From the NCBI GenBank assembly GCA_020632795.1, contig JACKEV010000011.1, forward strand, positions 496,001-560,000: a stretch of DNA of 64,000 nucleotides, read 5' to 3'. Source of the stretch: Alphaproteobacteria bacterium (GTDB taxonomy: Bacteria; Myxococcota_A; UBA796; CAJQPC01). Made by a program: the position numbers and the translations under genes. Positions 41,438 through 49,694 of the stretch are shown piece by piece; position 1 is the stretch's first letter, and every line of letters begins with the position of its first letter. The notes beneath the pieces are model-generated. The model saw nothing but the letters and a program-made list of their open reading frames with translations, had not been told where the DNA came from and did not search any database.

Positions 41438-41698
41438 GTGCTGGACGCGCTCAGCCACCTCGCCATCAGCCCCTCCGGGTTCATCTTCGACCCGAGCAGC
41501 GGCGCGACCTTCACCACCAACGACACCGGCCGCGCCCTGCTCGAGGGCATCCGCGACGGTCGGTCCCTCGACGAGCTGGTCGCCCAGCTCGAGGAGACCT
41601 TCCAGGTCTACGGCAGCGACCTGCGCCGCGACGTGCTGGAGTTCGTGCGCGTGCTCCAGGACGAGGGCCTGCTCGACCGCGACTTCGAGCTGGAGTGA
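41438..41698 (+). CDS. PqqD-like peptide-binding protein
   Basis: The start is GTG 41438 five bases after AGGAGG; 86 residues. It has the PqqD/RRE pattern: strands ISPSGFIFDPSSGATFTTN, then DTGRALLEGIRDGRSLDELV and VLEFVRVLQDEGLL. PqqD folds are small winged helix-turn-helix proteins that hold the leader of a ribosomally made peptide for a modifying enzyme. The next gene starts four bases downstream and encodes an ATP-grasp enzyme, and the third encodes a PLP decarboxylase with a leader-like N-terminus. I infer that this protein delivers a peptide or protein tail to one of them. Confidence 0.85.
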   Translation: MLDALSHLAISPSGFIFDPSSGATFTTNDTGRALLEGIRDGRSLDELVAQLEETFQVYGSDLRRDVLEFVRVLQDEGLLDRDFELE

Positions 41699-41701
41699 GC
41701 C

Positions 41702-42775
41702 ATGGGCCAGCCCTTCACCGGAACCGTGGCCGTCACCGGCCTCAACGCGACCGACAACCCCGGCCCCGGGGTGGCGGTCGCCCGCTCCCTGCGCAACGAT
41801 CCCGAGTTCCAGGGGAAGATCGTGGGCCTCGCCTACGACGCCATGGACCCGGGCCTCTACATGGACGGCCTGCTGGACGCCGCCTACGTCATCCCCTACC
41901 CCTCCGCCGGGCGCCAGGCGATGTTCGACCGCCTCGCCTACATCCAGGAGCGCACGCCCATCGACGTGATGCTCCCCAACCTCGACGCCGAGCTGCCCGC
42001 GCTCATGGGCCAGGAGGCGATCCTGGAGGAGCTGGGCATCCGCACGTTCCTGCCCTCCCGCGACGCCTACGACGCCCGCTCCAAGGGGCGGCTGGACAAG
42101 CTCAACGAGCACGGCGTGCCCGTGCCCCGCTCCGAGCTGCTCAGCGAGGTCGCGCCTCTGTACACCGTGCACGAGCGCTTCGGCTTCCCCATCGTGGTGA
42201 AGGGCGTGTTCTACGGCGCGGAGGTCGCCCGCAGCGTGGACGAGGCCGTCAAGGCCTTCCACAAGGCCGCCGCCACCTGGGGCCTGCCCGTCATCCTCCA
42301 GGAGTACGTGGAGGGCGAGGAGGTCAACGTGGCCGCGGTCGGCGACGGCCGGGGCGGCCTGGTGGGCGCGGTCGCCATGAAGAAGCTCATGCTCACCGAC
42401 AAGGGCAAGGGCTGGGCCGGCGTCACCATCCTTGACAAGGGCCTGATGAAGCTGACCCAGGACATCGTGGGCGCCCTGCAGTGGCGCGGCCCCTGCGAGA
42501 TCGAGGTCCGCAAGGAGCGCGGCGGCGCCTACCACCTCATGGAGGTCAACCCCCGCATGCCCGCCTGGATCGACCTGACCCAGGGCGCGGGCCAGAACCT
42601 CCCCCTCGCCTGCGCCCGCCTGGCCGCCGGTGAGGACGTCGGGACCCTGCCCGCCTACCGCCCCGGCGTCGCCTTCATCCGCATCTCCCTCGACCAGATC
42701 GTCGACATCTCCCAGCTCGAGTCCATCGCAACGCGCGGTGAGGTCCTGCCCGCCGCGACCGAGAGGTCCGCATGA
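41702..42775 (+). CDS. ATP-grasp ligase (CarB/PylC-like)
   Basis: 357 residues. An N-terminal Rossmann-like preATP domain (VAVTGLNATDNPGPGVAVARSL) is followed by the ATP-grasp fold: RFGFPIVVKGVFYG (phosphate-binding strand), LPVILQEYVEGEEVNVAAV and a metal-binding end (CEIEVRKE, MEVNPRMPAWIDL with Glu-x-Asn-x-Arg). Such enzymes make amide or thioester bonds through an acyl-phosphate. The closest look is to carbamoyl-phosphate-synthase-like proteins, and the acyl and amine substrates cannot be read. The stop overlaps the start of the decarboxylase by four bases, so the two probably work in one pathway. Confidence 0.85.
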   Translation: MGQPFTGTVAVTGLNATDNPGPGVAVARSLRNDPEFQGKIVGLAYDAMDPGLYMDGLLDAAYVIPYPSAGRQAMFDRLAYIQERTPIDVMLPNLDAELPALMGQEAILEELGIRTFLPSRDAYDARSKGRLDKLNEHGVPVPRSELLSEVAPLYTVHERFGFPIVVKGVFYGAEVARSVDEAVKAFHKAAATWGLPVILQEYVEGEEVNVAAVGDGRGGLVGAVAMKKLMLTDKGKGWAGVTILDKGLMKLTQDIVGALQWRGPCEIEVRKERGGAYHLMEVNPRMPAWIDLTQGAGQNLPLACARLAAGEDVGTLPAYRPGVAFIRISLDQIVDISQLESIATRGEVLPAATERSA

Positions 42776-44124
42776 CTGCCAAGAAGCCCGCCTACGAGCG
42801 CCCCTCCATCCAACGCCACCGCGCCGGCGCCATGAACAAGATGGGGGCCATCCCGGCCCTGCGTCCCCAGCGTGACATCGACGGCGTGCCCGTCCAGGAG
42901 CTGATCGACGCCTACGGCAGCCCTCTGTTCGTGTACAGTGAGCGCACCATCGTCAACAAGTACCGCGAGCTGCGGGACGCGGTGAAGCGCCACTGGCCGA
43001 AGGTGCAGATGGCCTGGTCCTACAAGACCTGCTACCTCGACGCCATCTGCCGCATCTATCACAGAGAGGGGAGCTGGGCCGAGGCCGTCAGCGAGGTCGA
43101 GGTCCACAAGGCCATGCGTAACGGCGTCCCCACCAACAAGATCATCTTCAACGGGCCGCACAAGTCCGAGGAGGGCCTGGAGGAGGCCATCCGCGGCGGC
43201 ATGAAGATCAACATCGATCACTTCGACGAGATGGCCCTGCTGGAGCAGATCGCCGAGCGTCTGGGTGTGGTGCCGGAGGTCGGCATCCGCCTGAACATGG
43301 CCGCCGGGGCCATCCCCCGCTGGGACCGCTTCGGGTTCAACCTGGACTCCGGGCAGGCCTGGGACGCGGTGCGCCGCATGCTGGGCGGCGGGCGACTGCG
43401 CCTGGTCGGCCTGCACGCCCACCTGGGCACCTTCATCCTCGACCCCGAGGCCTACCGCGAGGGCGCCCGCAAGATCGCCACCTTCGCCAACAAGCTGCGC
43501 GCCGAGCTGGGCATCCGACTGGACTACATCGACCTGGGCGGCGGCTTCGCCAGCAAGAGCCGCCTCAAGTCCCAGTACCTGCCCGGCGAGCAGGCCACCC
43601 CCGCGCCGACCCAGTACGCCGAGGCGGTCACCGACGGGCTCTCCGCGCTGGAGTACCGCCACGACGAGCTGCCCGTGCTCATCCTGGAGACCGGCCGGGC
43701 CCTCATCGACGAGGCCGGCACGCTCATCGCCTCCACCATCGCGAACAAACGTCTGGCGGACGGGCGGCGAGCGGTCATCCTGGACGCGGGCGTGAACGTG
43801 CTGTTCACCAGCTTCTGGTACAGACACAACATCGTGCCGGCCCAGCCGGTCCCGGGCACGCCGGAGCCCTCCGTGCTGTTCGGCCCGCTGTGCATGAACA
43901 TCGACGTGGTGTGCGACCACATCCTGCTGCCCCCGCTGAACGTGGGCGACAAGGTGCTGATCAAGCCCGTGGGTGCCTACAATGTGACACAATCCATGCA
44001 GTTCATCCACCTGCGCCCTGCGGTCGCGCTCATCGGCCTGGACGGCCAGCACGCGGAGATCCGCCGGGTCGAGACCCTGGACGATCTGGTCATCGGCGAG
44101 TCGGTGCCCGACTGGTTGAAGTGA
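42772..44124 (+). CDS. Fold-III PLP-dependent decarboxylase (LysA-like) with RiPP-leader-like N-terminus
   Basis: 450 residues. The core resembles diaminopimelate/ornithine decarboxylases: PLP Lys85 in AWSYKTCYLD, HAHLGTFI, YIDLGGGFA for phosphate binding, LETGRALIDEAG, and GPLCMNIDVVCD with GAY near the C-terminus. Ahead of the core sit about 35 extra residues with Tyr8-x2-Pro11-x-Ile13 and GAMNKMG at 19-25. The Y-x2-P-x-I/L pattern is the one that RRE/PqqD domains recognise in lasso-peptide leaders. The gene overlaps the ATP-grasp gene by four bases and ends seven bases before the urea channel fusion. Substrate could be DAP, ornithine, arginine or a conjugate; this cannot be decided from sequence. 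Confidence 0.88.
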   Translation: MTAKKPAYERPSIQRHRAGAMNKMGAIPALRPQRDIDGVPVQELIDAYGSPLFVYSERTIVNKYRELRDAVKRHWPKVQMAWSYKTCYLDAICRIYHREGSWAEAVSEVEVHKAMRNGVPTNKIIFNGPHKSEEGLEEAIRGGMKINIDHFDEMALLEQIAERLGVVPEVGIRLNMAAGAIPRWDRFGFNLDSGQAWDAVRRMLGGGRLRLVGLHAHLGTFILDPEAYREGARKIATFANKLRAELGIRLDYIDLGGGFASKSRLKSQYLPGEQATPAPTQYAEAVTDGLSALEYRHDELPVLILETGRALIDEAGTLIASTIANKRLADGRRAVILDAGVNVLFTSFWYRHNIVPAQPVPGTPEPSVLFGPLCMNIDVVCDHILLPPLNVGDKVLIKPVGAYNVTQSMQFIHLRPAVALIGLDGQHAEIRRVETLDDLVIGESVPDWLK

Positions 44125-44131
44125 GAGGACG

Positions 44132-46354
44132 ATGGCTCCGGTAGACGTCAACACCCTGTCCGGCGGACGACCGCTCCGCAAGAAGCTCGATGAGCAGGAC
44201 ATCTCCGAGGCTCCGGCCTCCGAGAGCCCCGCCGCGTCGGCCCGCCGGCTGCCCGAGCCGCTGGCCTTCGCGCTCGACGCGACCGTGCGCAGCTACGCCC
44301 GGGTGATGTTCGCCCGCTCCCGGGTCATGGGGGCGCTGCTGCTGGCGGCGACCTTCGTGGCCCCCCAGGTGGGCCTCGCCGGCCTCATCGGCTGCGCGCT
44401 GGCCTGGGGCCTGGGGCTGGTGATGGGCATGGATCGCGAGGCCGCCCGCGAGGGTCTGCTCGGCTACAACGGGCTGCTCACCGGGCTCGTGCTGGGCGCG
44501 GCCTTCGAGCCGAGCACGGCGCTGCTGCTGCTGGGGCCCGTCGTGGCGCTGGTGGTGGTGCTGCTGCACGTCGCCCTGGCCGGGGCGCTGCACCTGCACA
44601 TGCGCCTCCCGGTGCTCTCCCTGCCCTTCGTGCTCGCCTCCTGGCTGGCCCTGGCCACCGCGCCCCAACTGGAGGGGGTTACCCGCCGGGTGACCGCGGC
44701 GATGTGGGCGCCGGCCTTCCCCGGCCCCGCCGAGCTGGAGCGCTTCCTGTCCGCCTTCGGAGCCATCTTCGTGGTACCCGGCTGGGTGGCCGGCCTGCTG
44801 GTGCTGGCCGCGCTGATGAGCTGGAGCCGCATCGCGGCGGTGCACGCGGCGGTGGGCTACACCGTAGCCCGGCTGGCCGAGGCGACCGTGCTCGATCTGC
44901 CCTACGGGCTGGATCCCCTCACCCTCGGCTTCAACGTGCTGCTCACCAGCGTGGCGCTGGGCGGCGTGTTCTACGTGCCCGGACGCGGCTCCATGCTGCT
45001 GGCCGCAGGGGCGAGCCTGGCCTGCGTGATGCTCTCCGTGGGCATCACGGGCGGCCTGGTGGCCATGGGCTGGCCCGCCATCGCCCTGCCCTTCAACCTC
45101 ATCGTACTCCTGACCCTCTACGCCCTGGCCCAGCGCACCGGCCAGACCGCCCCCCGCCCCGTGGACCTGCCCGGCGCCTCCCCCGAGGAGAGCCTGCACC
45201 GCTACCACACCCGGGTGCGTCGCTTCCAGCAATCCCTGATCGTGCGGCTCCAGCTCCCCTTCCGTGGCGAGTGGGTCTGTACCCAGGGCAACGACGGCGA
45301 GCACACCCACAAGGGCGCCTGGCGCCACGGCCTCGACTTCGAGGTGCTGGGCGCCGACGGGCTGCGCCACCGGGGCCAGGGCGCCAGGGTGACCGAGTGG
45401 CACTGCTACGGCCTGCCTGTGTGCGCGGCGGCAGCCGGCACCGTGGTCGAGGTCGTCGACGGCATCGCCGACAACCCCGTCGGCGAGGTCAACACCAAGG
45501 AGAACTGGGGCAACCTCGTCATCGTGCAGCACGCGATCGGACTGTACTCAATGGTGGCCCACCTCCAGCCCGGCTCCATCAAGGTGCGGCGCGGCGAGCC
45601 CGTGGTCCTGGGCCAGGAGCTGGGGCGCTGCGGCTCCTCGGGCCGCTCCCCGGTCCCCCACCTGCACTTCCAGCTCCAGAGCACCCCCGCCGTGGGCGAC
45701 GGCACCGTCCCGGTGGCCTTCCACGGGGTGACCGTGCGCCACGGTGAGGAGATCCGGGTGGAGGCCGAATGGCTGCCCCAGGAGGACGAGATCCTCTCCA
45801 ACCCGGAGAAGGACGAGGAGCTGGCCGCGACCCTGGCCTTCCCGCCCGGCTCCAGGTTGACCCTGACCACCCGGGAGGGCGAGGCGTCGCGCACCGAGGT
45901 GGTCTGGTCCGAGGTCGATCTGTACGGGAACAAGAGCCTGTTCAACCCGCAGACCGGCGCCCGGCTGTGGTTCGACACCCGCCCCGAGGGCTTCGTGGTC
46001 TACGACGTCGAGGGCGCCCGGGACAGCGCGCTGCTGGCGATGTACTGTGCGCTGTCGAAGGTGCCCCTGCAGGGCGGCGCCCTGCGCTGGGAGGACCACC
46101 TCAACCGCCGCCGCCTCCAGGCCTCCCCGCTGGCCTGGTTCGCCGACCTGCTCTCCGCAGTCCTGCCCCTGCCCGAGGAGCGCATCACGTTCGAGAGCGA
46201 GGTGCAGGGGCAGGACCATCTCATCCGGGGCCTGTCCCCCCAGGCCAACCGGCGCCTCAAGACCGGCGCGGTGCTGCGCCGGGGTGTGGGGCTGGTCTCC
46301 GTCCACCTCGAGTTGGATGACCGCTCGATGGAGGTCAAATGCGTCTCCGAATGA
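44132..46354 (+). CDS. Urea transporter fused to an M23-family peptidase domain
   Basis: 740 residues. Residues about 50-345 are the urea-channel fold: GYNGLLTGLVLGAAFEPS and the matching second-half segment LGFNVLLTSVALGGVFYVPG are the two pore repeats. Then comes a short soluble link and an M23/LytM domain with the zinc ligands in RHGLDF (about 398-401) and HLHF (about 510-512), both intact, plus GNLVIVQHAIGLYSMVAHL. Residues 540-740 form a further beta domain of unknown type. The peptidase should face the periplasm. A channel that also carries a peptidoglycan-hydrolase-like domain has been reported in some environmental bacteria but is little studied. It overlaps the next gene by 16 bases. 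Confidence 0.85.
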   Translation: MAPVDVNTLSGGRPLRKKLDEQDISEAPASESPAASARRLPEPLAFALDATVRSYARVMFARSRVMGALLLAATFVAPQVGLAGLIGCALAWGLGLVMGMDREAAREGLLGYNGLLTGLVLGAAFEPSTALLLLGPVVALVVVLLHVALAGALHLHMRLPVLSLPFVLASWLALATAPQLEGVTRRVTAAMWAPAFPGPAELERFLSAFGAIFVVPGWVAGLLVLAALMSWSRIAAVHAAVGYTVARLAEATVLDLPYGLDPLTLGFNVLLTSVALGGVFYVPGRGSMLLAAGASLACVMLSVGITGGLVAMGWPAIALPFNLIVLLTLYALAQRTGQTAPRPVDLPGASPEESLHRYHTRVRRFQQSLIVRLQLPFRGEWVCTQGNDGEHTHKGAWRHGLDFEVLGADGLRHRGQGARVTEWHCYGLPVCAAAAGTVVEVVDGIADNPVGEVNTKENWGNLVIVQHAIGLYSMVAHLQPGSIKVRRGEPVVLGQELGRCGSSGRSPVPHLHFQLQSTPAVGDGTVPVAFHGVTVRHGEEIRVEAEWLPQEDEILSNPEKDEELAATLAFPPGSRLTLTTREGEASRTEVVWSEVDLYGNKSLFNPQTGARLWFDTRPEGFVVYDVEGARDSALLAMYCALSKVPLQGGALRWEDHLNRRRLQASPLAWFADLLSAVLPLPEERITFESEVQGQDHLIRGLSPQANRRLKTGAVLRRGVGLVSVHLELDDRSMEVKCVSE

Positions 46355-47796
46355 TCACACTGTGCTGTATGCTGGCCGCGCCCGCGGCCTGGGCCGCCGA
46401 CCTGCCGCCCCTGCCGGCCGACGCCGACGAGGCCCTGAAGGCCGCCCACGCGGACGTCCAGCGCTTCCCCCAGGACTACGGCGCCTGGGTCGCCCTGGCC
46501 CGCGCTGCAGGCGACGCCCACCCCGACCTGGCCATCGCAGCCTGGACCGAGGCCGAGGCCCTCTCCGGGGGCAACATCGAGACCACCGCCAACCAGGTCA
46601 TGCCCCGCCTCTCTGTGGGGGATGTGGCCGGCGCGCAGGACGCCGCCGCCCGCGCCGCGGCGCTGGACCCCACGCGGGCGGACCTCAAGCTGCTCCGGGC
46701 CGAGGCCCTGCGCCACGCCGAGGGCAAGGGCTCTCTGTACCGCGCGGCCATCCGGGCCCACGGCCCCACCCAGGAGGCCTACGCCCTGGACCCGGCCTCC
46801 CCGGAGGTCTGGTGCGGGCTGGGCTGGAGCCGCCTGCGCCTGGGCAATACGGTCGGGGCGCGGAAGGCCTTCGACGAGGCCGCCGCGCTGGGTGGTGACT
46901 GTGGCGGATCCGCTACCGAGGCGGCCGGGCTCGTACACCGGCTCTACGCCAGCACCTGGGCCAGCGGCCTGCGCTACCCCACCCTCACCGGGCTGGGCGT
47001 GGGGGTCAGCGGCGGCGTGCACGCCGGCGCCACCCTCGCCGATCTGGCCTCCCTCGGCGCGACCGTACGCGGCACCCGCATCGCCACCCCGCCCGGGGCC
47101 GGCCCCGTCCGCCAGAAGGAGCTGTGGGCCTCCGCCTCCGTGCATCACGCCGGGGCGGGCGCCCAGGCCATGGTCGGGCGGCTCAGCCTGTCGTCCTCGG
47201 CCTTCTCGGGGCCCCCCGGGGCCTTCGGACCGGGCGCGCAGATCTCCTCCGAGGTCATCGAGGAGACCGCCACCGTCGTCGGCGGCCGGTTGTGGGGGAG
47301 CTGGTGGGCCAGCGTGGGCCTGGAGGGCGCCCGCAGCGTCTACGACGACGGCGCCGGCTGGCAGGCCGCCCTCTCCGCGTCCCTGCCCGTGCTGGAGCCG
47401 CTCACCCTGGGCGCGCGCGCCCAGCTCACCGCCTTCACCGACGCCGAGGACATCACCGAAGGCCTGGTCGCCACGGGCGAGAGCGGCCAGCCGCTCCTCA
47501 GCGGCGCGGTGTCCGGCGCCTGGCACCAGGCCCGCTGGGGCGTGTCCGCCGAGGCCCGGTTCGGCCCGGAGATCCGTCCGGTCCGTTTCGACGACGCCTA
47601 CGTCTGGAACCTCTCGCAGAGACTCGTGGGCGGCGGCGGGGTTACCCTGTCCCTCCGCCCCAAGGACGCGCTCAGCCTGAGCGCTGGCTATCAACTCAAC
47701 CTGATCCGAACCCCGCTCGACGCCCCGACTGTCGACATCGAATCCCAACACACCTTGACCCTCGGCATCGCCGGCCAATGGGAGATCCGCAGATGA
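46339..47796 (+). CDS. Outer-membrane protein with N-terminal TPR-like region
   Basis: 485 residues: signal peptide MRLRMITLCCMLAAPAAWA, a helical repeat region of about 190 residues (ALARAAGDAHPDLAIAAWTE, AAALDPTRADLKLLRAEALR, YALDPASPEVWCGLGWSRLR), then a run of beta strands (YPTLTGLGVGVSGGVHAG, ELWASASVHHAG, GAVSGAWHQARWGVSAEARFG) ending HTLTLGIAGQWEIRR. Such TPR-plus-barrel proteins occur in export or assembly systems of polysaccharides and peptides. It overlaps both neighbours, so it is coupled to the urea-channel fusion and to the TPR protein. The start was chosen because the signal peptide begins there. Confidence 0.7.
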   Translation: MRLRMITLCCMLAAPAAWAADLPPLPADADEALKAAHADVQRFPQDYGAWVALARAAGDAHPDLAIAAWTEAEALSGGNIETTANQVMPRLSVGDVAGAQDAAARAAALDPTRADLKLLRAEALRHAEGKGSLYRAAIRAHGPTQEAYALDPASPEVWCGLGWSRLRLGNTVGARKAFDEAAALGGDCGGSATEAAGLVHRLYASTWASGLRYPTLTGLGVGVSGGVHAGATLADLASLGATVRGTRIATPPGAGPVRQKELWASASVHHAGAGAQAMVGRLSLSSSAFSGPPGAFGPGAQISSEVIEETATVVGGRLWGSWWASVGLEGARSVYDDGAGWQAALSASLPVLEPLTLGARAQLTAFTDAEDITEGLVATGESGQPLLSGAVSGAWHQARWGVSAEARFGPEIRPVRFDDAYVWNLSQRLVGGGGVTLSLRPKDALSLSAGYQLNLIRTPLDAPTVDIESQHTLTLGIAGQWEIRR

Positions 47797-48419
47797 ACGC
47801 GCGCCACCCCATCCTCCGTGTCCTGTCCATGACCCTGCTCGCCGCCGCGCTGAGCGCGCCCGCCGCAGCCACCGAGGTCCCCGACCTCTACCAGCAGTCC
47901 TATGCGCTGGAGACCGCCTACAACTACGACCGCGCCCTCAAGCAGCTCGACGGCATCGCCTTGCAGGGCGCCGACGCCTACCTGGTGCCGCTGCGACAAG
48001 GCTGGCTGCTCTACCTGCTGGGGCGCTACGACGACTCGGTGGCCGCCTACCGCAAGGCGATGGCCGCCGACAAGTCCGGCGTCGAGGCCCGCCTGGGCGT
48101 GACCCTGCCCCTGATGGCGCTGCGCCGGTGGTCCGAGGCCGAAGCCGAGTGCAAGGAGGTCCTCAAGATCGCGCCCGGCAACTACCTGGCGATGAGCCGG
48201 ATGGCGTATGTGCTCTACAACAGCGGCCGCCACGCCGAGGCCGAGGCCGCATACGCCGCGCTGATCAAGCTCTACCCCAGCGACGTCGAGATGCGCACCG
48301 GCCTGGGCTGGGCCCAGATCAAGCAGGGCAAGACCGCCGAGGCGAAGAAGAACCTGGAGTATGTGCTGCATCTGGTGCCCGACCACGCCTCGGCGAAGGA
48401 GGGGCTGGAGGCGCTCTGA
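47793..48419 (+). CDS. Periplasmic TPR protein
   Basis: 208 residues with signal peptide (MNARHPILRVLSMTLLAAALSAPAAA). Several tetratricopeptide repeats follow (GWLLYLLGRYDDSVAAYRKA, MAYVLYNSGRHAEAEAAYAA, GLGWAQIKQGKTAEAKKNLE). ATGA at 47793 overlaps the stop of the outer-membrane gene. It probably docks to that protein in the periplasm. No catalytic residues. Confidence 0.82.
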   Translation: MNARHPILRVLSMTLLAAALSAPAAATEVPDLYQQSYALETAYNYDRALKQLDGIALQGADAYLVPLRQGWLLYLLGRYDDSVAAYRKAMAADKSGVEARLGVTLPLMALRRWSEAEAECKEVLKIAPGNYLAMSRMAYVLYNSGRHAEAEAAYAALIKLYPSDVEMRTGLGWAQIKQGKTAEAKKNLEYVLHLVPDHASAKEGLEAL

Positions 48420-48509
48420 TCCGTTGCACATCGGGTGCCCCGGTCGGAGGCCGGCGTGGAGGCCGCGTAGAATGGCATCGCCTCCTCTCGACCCCCTGGA
48501 GTGTCCACC

Positions 48510-49685
48510 ATGCGCCCCCTGTCCTCGGTCTACGGCGAGATCCGCAAGATGCTGCTCACCTACCCCCACGCGCTGCGGGTGCCCTTCGACGTGGTGCTCC
48601 AGCGCTACAAGGGCATCTTCGAGGCCCTGGGGCAGGACATGCACTATGTGATCCTGGCCTTCCCCAAGGTCCACGGAAAGCTGCGCCGCACCGCCCAGCG
48701 CGCCGGCCTGGATCCCGACCGCAACCTCACCCTGGTGCCCGCGCAGATCGCCCCCTTCGCGTCGATCCGGCAGCTCGTCCGCGAGGAGCCCGACGGGAGC
48801 TGGCTGGCCTTCGTCGACAGCCCCACCCACTCCATCTGGGCCCAGGACGCCTACTGCGTGCTGACCGATGGCACACAGTCCACCCTGCTGGAGCCGATGA
48901 CCTTCACCCGCGGCGGCGACCACTTCATCGCCGAGCAGATCGCCGCGCACACCGACGTCCGGATCGACGCCACCCGCTACCACCTGGAGGGCGGGAACAT
49001 GCTGACCGGGGACGACTTCACCCTGATCGGCGTCGACTATCTGTATGAGAACATGACCCTCACCGGCCAGTCCGCCGCGGAGGTCACCCGGGGCCTGCAG
49101 CGGCAGCTCGGCGTCGAGCACCTGATCTGGCTGGGCTTCGAGGATCCCTTACGGTTCCCCATGCAGGTCTTCCAGGGCGTGCGCCAGCCGATCTTCCACA
49201 TCGACATGTACATCACCCTGGGAGGGAAGACCGCCAGCGGCCGACAGCGGGTGTTCGTGGGGGATACGCGCCTGGCCAAGCGCCTGCTGGACCAGGACCC
49301 CGTGCCCGACGTCATCTCGGATGCGTTCGACCGGGTCGCCGCCTTCCTCGCCAACTACAACGCGTCCGGGCCCCGCTTCGAGGTGGTGCGCCTGCCCCTG
49401 GATCTGTGGTTCGACGAGCCCGGCGCGCCGCGGGGCACCTTCCTCACCTACAACAACTGCCTGGTGGAGGTGTTCGGGGACACCCGCCGCGCCTTCGTGC
49501 CGGCCTACGCCTCGGTGGCCCCGGCCAGCCTCAACCGCAGGCGCCTCGACAGCGCGGTGGTGGAGATCTTCGAGGGGCAGGGCTTCGACGTCCGCCTGAT
49601 GCACGGGGCCTACGAGGAGCTGTGCAAGCGCGGCGGCTCGATGCACTGCATCACCAAGGCCCTCGCCCGGGGGCCAGTGGGTTAA
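48510..49685 (+). CDS. Guanidino-group-modifying enzyme, agmatine-deiminase / PAD-like
   Basis: 391 residues. The start is ATG 48510, nine bases after GGAG; a GTG at 48501 is too close to that site. The pentein fold motifs are visible. SIWAQDAYCVLTDG stands where agmatine deiminases have WARD (Arg is replaced by Gln here). LEGGNMLTGDDFTLIG, then HIDMYITLGG and the catalytic GSMHCITKAL with His379 and Cys380 follow. These enzymes hydrolyse or transfer guanidine groups of arginine, agmatine or peptidyl-arginine. No signal peptide is seen. It is 90 bp after the TPR gene and may belong to the same unit. Its presence next to a urea channel and a basic-amino-acid-type decarboxylase is suggestive. 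Confidence 0.8.
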   Translation: MRPLSSVYGEIRKMLLTYPHALRVPFDVVLQRYKGIFEALGQDMHYVILAFPKVHGKLRRTAQRAGLDPDRNLTLVPAQIAPFASIRQLVREEPDGSWLAFVDSPTHSIWAQDAYCVLTDGTQSTLLEPMTFTRGGDHFIAEQIAAHTDVRIDATRYHLEGGNMLTGDDFTLIGVDYLYENMTLTGQSAAEVTRGLQRQLGVEHLIWLGFEDPLRFPMQVFQGVRQPIFHIDMYITLGGKTASGRQRVFVGDTRLAKRLLDQDPVPDVISDAFDRVAAFLANYNASGPRFEVVRLPLDLWFDEPGAPRGTFLTYNNCLVEVFGDTRRAFVPAYASVAPASLNRRRLDSAVVEIFEGQGFDVRLMHGAYEELCKRGGSMHCITKALARGPVG

Positions 49686-49694
49686 GCCCTCCCC

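Noticed and set aside
48420..48509. Promoter with TAGAAT near 48467
   Set aside because: The -10-like hexamer is good, but there is no -35-like sequence at usable spacing; left unannotated.
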